64,000 nt of DNA from Patiria miniata (taxonomy: Eukaryota > Echinodermata > Asteroidea > Valvatida > Asterinidae). Shown here one piece after another: positions 23,807 to 34,400 of the stretch (position 1 is the first letter of the stretch; each line of letters opens with the position of its first letter). Location: assembly GCF_015706575.1 (NCBI RefSeq), contig NW_024037076.1, forward strand, positions 10,822,777 to 10,886,776, given 5' to 3'. The translations under genes and the position numbers were made by a program. The notes under the pieces were generated by a model. The model was not told where the DNA came from, did no database searches, and was given only the letters and a program-made list of their open reading frames with translations.

Positions 23807-24850
23807 GACTAATGACACTGAATGAAGAGGTCAGTCTTTGTAGTTGGACCATGGTTGGACATGTACCAGTCTAGTCTTTAGCCTTTTTTTGAAAGCACTT
23901 GACTTCCCTCTCATGTGCAAATTATTGAAGAAATGTCTCCTTTAAAAATTGAATTGAGTCTGCAATCTTGGTTGGTGAAATACTGAGGACTTTTTTGTTG
24001 CCCAATGGAATTTTTGGAGAAATTTGCTGGCTAAAGAGTGAGTAAAGTTGGCATGATTTCGTTTTGCGTGTTTCAGAGCACCCCAGGTCCAAGTCAGACA
24101 ATTTTTGACTCTCAATACTGTGTACGAGAGTGCCAAAACTTAAGGTATTGAAAACATGCAATACAACTTACAAGAAAATAGACTGGCTTCTGAAACAACC
24201 AGTCCAACAACTTTTCAGTACTGCATCAAAAAACTGTCAACTGACTGTGCCAAAAAAAAAAGCATTTAGGATGTCGGGTACAAGGTTACTATTTCTATGT
24301 CTTACCACTCGACCACTCGGGTGGTCGAGTGGTAAGACATCTGCACTAGAAAGCAGGAGGTCGTGGGTTCGAGTCCCACCCGAGTGATTTTTCCAACTTT
24401 CACTCGGGAGGTAACACACTGAGTATAGGCCTACAGTGTTTAAAAAACGTCGGTGAAGGGCAAAACCTAATTTGATTTATATCACCCCGACGCAAAAATT
24501 CAATCTTATTTCTATGTAGTTATTAGGCACCAGACTAATGACAAGGAATAAAGCTGTCAGTCTTGTCAAACAGTTGGACCATGGATGGACATGTAGAAGT
24601 CTAGCCTTTAGCCTTATTTTGAAATCACTTGACTTCCCTCTCATGTGCAAGCCACTGCCAAATATTGAAGCAAAGTCTCCTTAAAAAAAATAATTGAGTT
24701 TTCAAACTTAGTTGGTGAAATACTGAGGAACTTTTCTTTGCCCAATGACAGTTTTGGAGAAATTTGCTGGCTAAAGAGGGAGTAAAGTTGGCCTGATCTT
24801 CTTTTGCATCGTTTTGAGCACTATAAGGTCCCAGTCTGATGCATGTACAA
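23806..24850. repeat. Direct duplication flanking a SINE
   Basis: 23806-24110 and 24528-24840 are diverged copies in the same orientation (shared ACCAGACTAATGACA, CACTTGACTTCCCTCTCATG, GAGAAATTTGCTGGCTAAAG). The segment between holds the tRNA-like sequence at 24297-24386. Lies in the putative first intron of GAPVD1. Confidence 0.7.
24297..24500 (+). mobile_element. tRNA-derived SINE with tRNA-like cloverleaf and head palindrome
   Basis: 24314-24386 can fold like a tRNA: CACTCGG pairs with CCGAGTG, T arm GTGGG-TTCGAGT-CCCAC, anticodon stem TCTGC/GCAGG. The anticodon loop has 8 bases and the D stem only 3 pairs, so it is a degenerate tRNA head. 24297-24340 is a 44-bp palindrome with one mismatched pair. 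The tail (GGCAAAACCTAA, CACCCCGACGC) recurs near 33620-33870 and 60160-60220. Confidence 0.65.
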
Positions 24851-25429
24851 TGTACGTGTACATGTAAATGATTTATTTAACTTATGAATTGCACGAGTGC
24901 ATCAAAATGTTTACATACAGGTGCGTACATTTTGTATACATTGCTTTACCAAATAATGTCGCAGGTTATAAATATTTGTTAAAGCACACAAAAATAATGT
25001 GAACAAGTTGAATGAATTGTAAGTGTGGCTCTTTAAAGTTTGGTCTTGAAAACTTTGGGGTTTAAAGTGTAAATCTTACAAATAACAGAAAATACGGTAT
25101 ATAAAGGTCATTGACCTCTGAAAGGTCACCAGGGGTCATTTGTTTGTGTCGTCACATCTCAGATCATTATTTGCATGGCCTGAAGACTGCATGTACATGT
25201 ATGACGTAGACTTGGGTCATAGAAAAGTGGTGTTTTCAAGAACAGCTGTTATAAATAGATACATGTACATGTAAAGGTCATTGACCTCTCAAATATAAAG
25301 TCCACATCGGAAAACTTTCTTTCTGTCATGAAGAACCAACATGCGAAGTTTCATTGCTTTAGTCACAAAGTGCACAATTGTATCAGATACTTGACCTTAA
25401 CAGCCCCACATGTAGTATGTCATCTATTA

Positions 25430-25800
25430 TGCGTGAACAGATTCGCTGATTAATTAGGCAAGACCCCGCCTCTTGACCTCCTAGATTTTAACCAATCAGC
25501 GGGCGCTTTCTATATCGGGTCTTCGGTCATTCACCATTTGCGCGTCATAGACAATGGATAAAAAATAAAAGTGTCACGCGCTCTGTATCAGGTTACGCGA
25601 TATCGCGCCCGGCTGTTGTATTACAAAACACTGCATTCAAATTGACCGATCAAACCATTTAGTCCTGATTTAGGAATGAAACAACGTCACGATTTAGTAA
25701 AGTCGACTCCGATTGGCTGGCCCGCGGCTTGCTATCTGCATGTCTAGACATATCAGACGTTATACAGGAGACTTGCTCCGTGGATAACGGGTGATACTAC
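25430..25800. repeat. Dispersed repeat, inverted partner at 55330-55815
   Basis: Shares, in reverse complement, AGGCAAGACCCCGCCTCTTG, TAGTAAAGTCGACTCCGATT, ATATCAGACGTTATACAGGA-like and GGATAACGGGTGATACT words with the intron 17 block. Contains CpG-rich GCGCG words, so it can be mistaken for a promoter. Confidence 0.7.
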
Positions 25801-25888
25801 CCCATCACAGGAACACGAAACAAACGTGTGTCTACATGTACATGTTTGTTTCTTGTTCCTACATATGTAGATCTGTCATTTGCCTCTG

Positions 25889-26033
25889 ACAGGCATGCAA
25901 CTTTTCCTCGGATCAGCTGATTTCCTCTTTTTTCACTTCCCATGTGTGCCATTGAAAACAGAAAAACAGTGTACAAAGTCTTTGACAACTTTGAATTTCC
26001 TCTTTTTGTACAACTTCCCAGTTGCATGCCTGC
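25889..26033. mobile_element. Small MITE, family M3 copy 1
   Basis: Ends AGGCATGCAAC and GTTGCATGCCT form the inverted termini; the interior ACTTTTCCTCGGATCAGCTG and TTTCCTCTTTTT halves recur. The second copy is at 53603-53744 in intron 16. Confidence 0.65.
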
Positions 26034-26039
26034 TCTGAA

Positions 26040-28060
26040 GAAGTCCTTGCTAAAGCCCCCGTCTCATAGTAGCGAATAGAGCTAACTTATGCCTAGCGTA
26101 CAGATTTTTGTGTGTGAAATAATAGGCCTCTCTAATTTTTTGATTTGCATTTATTCCAGGTTAATCCAGTCAGTACGCAGTTTGCAGTGCTAATTTGTTA
26201 TTCTTGTTCATGTAAAACAATAAAGACGAAGCTCATTTGCACAGTGATTGCTGCTACGTGCGTGTACTATGCAGAGCATTTCCTGTTATAAATTTCTACT
26301 GATACATGTCATATAACAATTGGCATTGACATGCACAGTGAACTTATTACAGCTTGTTAAATTCAGCTTTCACTTTCTCTATAGATATACATGTAGTCTG
26401 GAACCCTGGGCTTTGACTGAAGTTTGGCTGAGAGTTGATATGAATGACTCATTGGAATTGGACCAATGGCCTGGACCCCAGGAAAAAAAAAGAGGAAAGA
26501 AAAAACAAAACATTGTTATAATCTTGCACAGGATATCCGAGGTATTTGTCACTCACACATCCTATCGTGGGTTAGCAGGGGAACTGATTGGATGGGTGAG
26601 TTATCAATGTACATGTACATGTACATGTGTGGTTCAGGTTGTATGAGTACAATACATGTACATACGTACTTATACATGTACATGTGTACATGTACAGGTT
26701 TAATTGTTTGCAGTTTACTTACAGGAAAGTACATGTACATGTACTGGTACATATGTGCATGTACATGTACTTTGTACTGTACTGTAGTTGACTCACTAAA
26801 ATTTGGCATGATCGATTAATGGCAGTTTTGGCTCTGTTGAATACGTACAGTACATTTAGCTTATAAATACACATGTAGTACTATTCATGTACATGTCATT
26901 CCAGTGTATGCAAACTGATACATTAACATTGTACCACCTTTACATTTTTAAGTTTATTGTGTGTGAATTCATGTGCACAGGCTGCAATACATTGTACATG
27001 CAGGGTATATAATATGCAATAAATATACATGATTATTTCCATTGGTACATATATGTATGTAAGCCCATAAGCAGGTGTGCTATACATACATACACATAAT
27101 GTACATGTGTTGCGAACCATCAGTAGGGGCCTACATGTACATCAATCTCCTACAAACAATTGGTTTTCATCAATCAATGATTTTGACCAGAATTGGCTGA
27201 TTTACATGTAATTTAGCCCATATGCAATGTATTATACATTGTGGGATCCAGGTTCTAGTAGCTATGTAGTCTTCAGAATTTATAATAAATGGATATTTTT
27301 TGGGGGTGGGCGATGTAATGCAAGATTGATAATTTGATTGTCAAATTTGGAAAGTACATTCATAAAGGTAAGTTTCATGTATACTTGAACTCTGACATAT
27401 CTGATGCTGTATTTTATCAGTTTAAATTAAAACTGCACTTATGACTTAAGCCTTATGGCCGTGTACAAAGATCAGAACCATGCATAATTACGATTGAGGT
27501 GAAACATACATACATGTACAGTATGTACATGGATTTGACCAAATGCATAATGCTATAAGAGAAGTTGAGGGTAGCAATAGATGTTATTAGAATTTGTCAT
27601 GGTACATAATGTACATTGTATGTAAATGTATGTATACACGTACATTGGCTAAAAATCTAACCCCCTAGTGCTTCCTCAGGACTACCCTGCTAAATCCAAC
27701 AGAGTCCAACCGGACTTTCCTGTTCAATCCACTGTGCCTCATTTTCAGTTGTCTGCTGAATCCAACGGAGTCCAACAATGCGTTATAATGTGGTTCAGTT
27801 GCCTGTTAATTGAATCCAACATTTTGCATTAGGAATGTACACAAGGGGTTAACTGCTCAATCCAACAGGCTCCATCGGGTATGTGACCTAGTAAGATCCT
27901 GTTGAGCAGGGTTCAGTGGAAGTTATGAACAGAATATTTTGGGGAAAAAATGACTTTGTCATGACATTCAAAATATATTGTCTGTTTTTTGTCAGTAAGA
28001 AATTTGTGTATGGTTTTGTATAAAGTGACATCATGATATAACGTCATTATATTTTTTTTC
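26040..28060. repeat. ACATGTACATGT-rich region, no gene
   Basis: Non-coding, with dense runs of the self-complementary hexamer ACATGT/GTACAT (about 26608-26800, 27040-27140, 27500-27650). 27660-27920 is a degenerate AATCCAACAGAGTCCAAC repeat. Probably intron 1 of GAPVD1 if the upstream exon is real. Confidence 0.6.
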
Positions 28061-28062
28061 AG

Positions 28063-28172
28063 GAAAAATGCATACTAATGAGGTCCACACATGTACATGT
28101 ACATCAAGCTTTAAGGGATTGAACTCTCGTTAATCCCCTATCCCTACAAGTCATCGTCTAGTGATTGCCACC
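28063..28172 (+). other. GAPVD1: GAPVD1 5' UTR part of the first coding exon (predicted)
   Basis: A strong acceptor (T-rich run then CAG at 28051-28062) precedes 110 bases of non-coding sequence before the ATG, implying at least one upstream non-coding exon. The segment contains a short upstream ORF (28068-28133, 21 codons plus TAA) in the same frame as the main ORF; its stop closes that frame before the Kozak ATG. Confidence 0.5.
28068..28133 (+). other. Upstream ORF in predicted GAPVD1 leader
   Basis: ATG at 28068 followed by 20 codons and TAA at 28131, in frame with the main start 105 bases downstream. Its own start context (AGGAAAAATGC) is moderate. If the leader is transcribed as predicted, it could tune translation of GAPVD1. 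Confidence 0.35.
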
Positions 28173-28466
28173 ATGGCCACAAGCACCTCATCAGCATGTC
28201 GCGAGCTCATGGAGCTGGCCCGGCACCTCAAGCAGGAGCACCTCTTTGTCTTGTCCGAGAAACAGCTCTTGGTCCAGCTTCACGAGGAGGTCACCCAGCT
28301 GGCGGACAAGCTCTTCCGGGTGTCCTGGATTACGCAGCAGCAGCGCCAGACCCTCAACAGCCTGACACTGACCAGGGTGGAAGCCCCGCCAAACTACTGC
28401 TGCCACCGGGCCAACGCTTTGGAGAAGTGCTCCTTCGTCGACAGCTACAAGCATCTGGGCTTCCAG
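28173..28466 (+). CDS. GAPVD1: GAPVD1 coding exon 1 (residues 1-98)
   Basis: Starts MATSTSSACRELMELARH and ends at DSYKHLGFQ followed by GTAGGG, phase 0. The helical N-terminus (HHLKQE-like HLKQEHLFVLSEKQLL, FVDSYKHLGFQ) is the conserved leader before the RasGAP fold in GAPVD1. A GTG-initiated extension upstream is open only to 28161; the ATG with GCCACC in front is the better start. Confidence 0.93.
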
Positions 28467-31400
28467 GTAGGGATGTGGCTTTTACTCATTATCCTGTAAC
28501 TTGTAAGTCACTGAAGTGCCTGAAACCGCCCAAGCACTCTATAATTTTATTTGATTCTTCAATGAATAAACACAATGTAATACAATGTACACATGTAGTG
28601 CAGCTAGGTGTTAATAGGTAAAAATGTAAAAAAGAAAGTTCTGCTTAGAAATTTTCCCAAATGGTACCAAAGTTGCAAAAGTGAGACCTTGTATTCACCC
28701 TAACCCCCTAGGTTCTTTTTGCTATGAACCATCTCAATCCTCCAAAATCCTCAAAAATTCTGCACTCGTGTTCAAATGTACAAATGTAAGATGCCCAGTG
28801 CCTCAATCCTTCACAATCCTCCAACAGTCCTGTCTCTCAAAATGCATGTCCTCCATCCTCCAAAACCCTCCTCTTCTTCAAACACCATTTATCCTCAATC
28901 CTCCAAAATCAACCGGTACTAAATGTCCACATGCCCTCAATGCTCCACAATCCTCCAAAATTGTATATTGCATTCAGCCTTAATCCTCCAGAATTCTCCA
29001 AAACTACCCGGAGGACTTTGGAGGAATGAGGAGGGTTGACCCAATTTGTGGTCAAACTTTTAATGTATTCAAGATCAAGGATGTCCATAAACCTATTATT
29101 ACCGTTAAAGTTACAATGTACACATTTTCTTCAGTACATACACGTATGTAAGTACTTGATCTAAGAAAATCAGTACTTGATTTAAGCAGCAGGTACTACA
29201 TTGTATATCATTTGAGTTAATTCATTGAAAGTTTCTGCGATGGGGCCAAAATCAGTGTTTAGTGCCTCTCCTGCATGCAACACATACATATGTACGTGTA
29301 CATTCATCCTGTTAAAGGGAATATACAACATTTGCAAACATCGAAAAATAAAACTACCAAGTTTTTATGAAACACCTACATGTAACTAGGATGTTGGTAA
29401 ATGACAGTCTAAACAGCCTGTAAAATTATGGCACCTGGTGTCAAGTCGTTTTCAAGAATATGGTATTTTTGTATACATTTCCAAAGGTAGTCGGCCGACC
29501 ACCATTGGAAAAACCTCACTGTTTTTCAACTACTGCTTCAAATTTACAATTTTTTTTTTTTCAGTCCAAATTTTGTTTTCTATTGGTTACATGTTCATGA
29601 ACGGGTGCAGGCCAGCTAGACTGGTTAACTTACCTTACAATTTTCCGACATCTATAAATTGATCCATTTTATCTTTAGTGGAGTCAGGGAACCAGACTAC
29701 TTATACCTTTTTGTTTTTCTTGGTTTTTCAAGCATTTTCGAACACAAAACTTCAAACATGTCAGTTAAACAATATTTGATCTATTAATTATACTAACCCC
29801 TCAAATTGTTCATTTCTGAAAATTACAGCAAAAGCCAATGATGTACATTCCCTTTAAGTGACATCCTCTGCTAAGTGTTTGTAAAACATTGTAGAGAAGG
29901 GTGTAAGTTTGACATAACTCACCTAATCGAATTCCCATCTTTACTTCCAGGACGCTCTGTATGGGGAGTTCCTTGGGTACCTGCGTGACAACCCAAGAGT
30001 CGTGGCCTTGTGTCTCGTCCTGGGGGAGAAGGAGCAAATGGAGATGACCAGGGGAGTGGTCCGCTCCGTCATGTCTGCAGTCTACGGCAATTGCATCGTG
30101 CAGGAGGACGAGCAGCAGGTCTTACATCTGCTTCAGTATCTCATGGAGCAACAGTTAGCTAGCGTGGACGATCCGCGACGGTTGATCAGACGCGGGACGT
30201 GTGCCATCAGCTATGCCTTCCGACTATTCACGGAAGGTCTCTTCTCAACCAGGCTGTACCTGACTGCAGCCCTCCACGAACCTATCATGTCTGTCCTAAT
30301 GGACGACGATGTCCAGTTAGAGACCGATCCTCAGAAGGCTTTGGACCACTTCACCCCGGAGGAACGGGAACAGCGATTTGGCACTCCGGGAACGGAGGAG
30401 TACCGCCAGTGTCTGCAAGCTCACCTGGAGTCCATCATCACCCAGCAGGTGTCTATGTGTAATCGCTTCATCAACGGGCTGAGGAATAACACTTATTGCT
30501 TCCCGCAGAGCCTTGACTGGATCATCACCCAGCTCCACAAGATCCTCATCAAGTCTGGGCGGGTGGAGCCATCGGAGGTCAGAGCCACCTGCGCAGACCT
30601 CCTCATGAATTTCTTCATTTGTCCGGTGATTGTAAATCCGGAATCCTATGGCGTCATCACGGACATCATGATCAGCTCAACTGCTCGATTCAATCTCATG
30701 CAAGTGGGAGCAATTCTACAGGGTCTGGCTATGGAGACCAACAATGGCTCAACTACACCAGCACAGACCAATGATATCTACAGCAGGTTTCCAAAGGTAT
30801 GTGATTGTATAGGAAAAGGCTTATTGAGTATAATAATTGTGTTAGGGGCTCAGCCTTTTGCTCTTTGTTTAAATCTTTTTACTTTGATCTTGAACAAGGT
30901 ATAACTTAAGACCACAGATCTTGGCCTTGGTCTCAGACCTTTAGTCTGAAGGTCTGAGACAACAAGTCTTAGTCTTTGGCTCAGATGTTGGGTCCGGTCT
31001 CAAACTTTATTAGGTCTTGGTCTCAGTCTCATTCTCAGACACTTGGTTGTAGTCAAGGTCTCAGACCACAGGTCTTGCTCTCTGTCTTGGTTTCAGGCTT
31101 TGGGTATTGTTCTTAGTCTTATAACCCCAATAGCCATGGTCAAGGCTTAGACCACAGGCCTTTATCTCAGACTTTGGGTCATGGTCGCAGTCGCAGTATT
31201 GGACCCCTAGATCTTGATCAAGCTGTCGGGTCACAGGACATGGTCTCAGTCTTGGTCTCGGGCTCAGATGCTTGGTCTTGTCAAGATGACTTGCAACCTG
31301 TCTTGGTCTCGGTCTTATTCTCACAGTGTTGGTGTCGGCCTTAGACTGAATGTTGGTCTAGGTCTCAGAATACAAGTCTCATTGTCAGTCTCAGACTCAG

Positions 31401-34400
31401 ATCTGGGGTCTCTAGGTCTTCATTTTGCCCTCCATCTTAAACCCTTGGCCTTTGTCTCAGTCTCAGACTTTTGGTCTTGGTCTCAGGCATTGATTTACAC
31501 CCTCGTCTTGATCATGACTGCAGGTCTTGGTCTCTATCTCTGTCTCGGACTTTGCTTCTTGGCCTTAGACTCACTCTTGGTCTTTGATGTTTTGGGTTGT
31601 GGGCAAGGTCTTTAACCTCAGGACTCGAACCTTGATCAGCTGGACTGTATCACAGGGGTCTCACAAAACACGTCACAAATGTACAATACCTCTATTGATC
31701 ACAGTTCAAATGTATTTAAGTCTTTATGTTCTCAATTTCCCATCTTAAAACATGCATGCTGTGTACATACATTAGATTTTCTTCGCAACCTGTACATGCA
31801 GGTCAGTATTAACCCTTACTCTCTGAGGGTAGTTTACTGCATGTCAGTTGGTTATGCCAATGCCCTCCAGCTGCAGTTTATTGGCAGATAGTTTGTCTTA
31901 ACAGTGAAGGCTCCAATTGGCAGGAGTTGGAGGCCCTGGAGGGTGCCTGATACTGACCAGCTGGGGGCACTCACTTTGTTATCAGAGGACTCTCATTGTT
32001 CTCTGTGGCATGTATTGGAGTGCCTGTCCAGTTACCCTTGAAATGACATGGCAGATATTGGAGGGCCATGCAAAAAACATAGGAGATTTTCTTGAGGCAC
32101 ATATTGGCATGCGTTGGAGGGTCTAGTAGGGTAAGGGTTAAAGGTAATACAACATTTGCTTTTGCTGTAATTCTCAGAAATGAATGGATTAGGGGTTAGT
32201 ATTTTATAGCAAATACATGTATCGTTACACTGACCTGTTTTGTGTTCATACATGTAGACTGCTTACGTACATGTACATGTAGATGATGGGGAAACCAAGA
32301 CAAAAATGCTATACTTGTAGTCTGGTTCCCTGACCCTACTTCAAATGAAACGGGGCAATTTATGGTCGACAGGGAATTGTCAGGTCAGGGAACCAGACTA
32401 GCTGGCTTGTACCTGTACCCATTCACAGTGTACATGTAATAGATTGCAAATATAATCTGGACTAACCAAATTTGGTAAATTGGGGGCAGTATTTGAACCA
32501 AAAGTCATTTTTCCCCAACAATGGTTGGCCGACCATCGTTGGAAATTGATACAAAATCCCACTTTTTCTTTAAATGACAGCACACCAGGTGCCATGATTT
32601 CACAGGATGCTTGAGACTATTATTCACTTACAGTCAAGTAAGGTATTTCAGAATAATTTGGTAGTTTTGTTTTTTGATGTTTGCAAATGCTACATATTGC
32701 CTTTAAATTTGGCAGTGTACAAGAACCTTGTAAATCATATCAACAGAGCTACTGCATTGGTACTACATAGACAGTACAAACTGTGTGAGCGTTTAGTCAT
32801 CAAGCACTGCTGGCAAAATGTAGTTTTCACCACCGAATCCCAGTACGACATAAACATCCGGTGAAAAGTTCCCCAGATCAACATTTATAAAAATAGGACA
32901 GTTTCTAATCATGACTCACTCTGTGCATGTGTGACATTCTGCTTACCCCTCCCCCTTCCCCCATGTGACTGAAGGGTTGTATGTCTTCATTCCTGGACAC
33001 ACTGATTGACAGCTTGAGCTCATCGGACACGCCCCCCGGCGTTAGTCAACTGCAAGGGATGACCAGGACCTGTGCGCTGATCACCGAGTCGGAGATACAT
33101 ACTATGGTGAGATTATGGTCACGTTTACAATTAATACAGGCTGAGTGAAAAAAAAAAACACCAAATGTTGGGACCATTGTTTTAGTGAAGTTCTGCATGT
33201 AGCACTTTCAAAATCTAGGATATGAAAGCCAAATTTATAAGCTTTCTTTTAGTACAAGAATCATTCCAATCACCCATGTACTTTTCAAGTTACAGAGTTT
33301 TAAACACAACCACCGTTTTAAAGTTCTGTCCACGGATCGCAAAAAAAGGTGTGCGTTCTTTATGCAAAACGAAAACAAATCACATACATGTACATGTACA
33401 TCCTTATGTGATTTGTTTTCGTTTTGTTGAAAGAACACTGAACTTTTTGTGATCCGTGTTTAAAACTCAGTAACTTGAAAAGTACATAAGTGATTTGAAT
33501 GATTCTTGTACTAAAAAAAAGCTTATGAATTGGGCTTTCATATCCTAGATTTTTGAAAGTGCTACATGCAGAACTTCACTAAAACAATGGTCCCAACATT
33601 TTGGTTTCGTTAATTTTTAATCACCCTGTATTGGGTTTTGCCCTTCAACATATTTTTATAAACACTGTATACTCAGTGTTGTCCCGGGTGATTGTGAGAA
33701 AAAAAATCAATTGGGTGGGACTCGAACCCACGACATCAGGACTGCGTACTAGTGCAGACATCTTACCACCCGACCACCGTGCTTGGGTCGGGTAGCTGGT
33801 TCGAATCTGAATTAGTAGCGGGTTCCGCAACCAAACTATTCACAAGGTGGAATTTGTATTGGGGTGATGTAAATTCAATGTATTGTCATAAACACTATAT
33901 ACATGTAGTCATTGTTGTTCCGAGTGATTTTGAGGAAAAATCACTCAGGTGGGACTCGAACTAGTGCAGACATCGTACCACTGGACATGCTGGACTACCG
34001 AGCTTTCTGGGGACGGCTGGCTTTTTGGTTCGAATATTTACAACATTGTTTGGAGCATTACATGTATGAATTTATTAACTTTCCTGCCACCCATTTTTAG
34101 AGTGTGATCAAATTACACAGTCTGACTGTGAACAGAGGTTTAACAATTTTTTTTTTTTCAAATAGAGGTCGAGAAGAGACACAGTTAATACACTGTATCA
34201 TGCACTAAGTGGTAATTAATGCATACATACATGTACATATAATGTACATGTGCGTTTGTTTATGGTGTAAATCGCGGACGCACACGTGCAACATCATTGG
34301 TGAAATGTGTACAAAACCAATGAGAGCTGTTGCGAAAAGTTTAGAGTACGAACAAAAGAAAAGGGAAGAGAAACAAAGAAAAGCCTCGATTTACACCATA

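Noticed and set aside
24314..24386. Functional tRNA gene
   Set aside because: The acceptor and T stems pair well, but the anticodon loop has 8 bases, the D stem is weak, and the same tail follows in two other degenerate copies; a SINE head fits better.
25430..25800. GAPVD1 promoter in the CpG-containing block
   Set aside because: An inverted copy exists in intron 17, so it is a dispersed repeat.
26466..26819. Met/Tyr-rich open frame (MYMYMY)
   Set aside because: Translation of ACATGT repeats.
31061..31615. Overlapping open frames on both strands in intron 2
   Set aside because: Products of a degenerate short repeat; compositionally biased and without homology.
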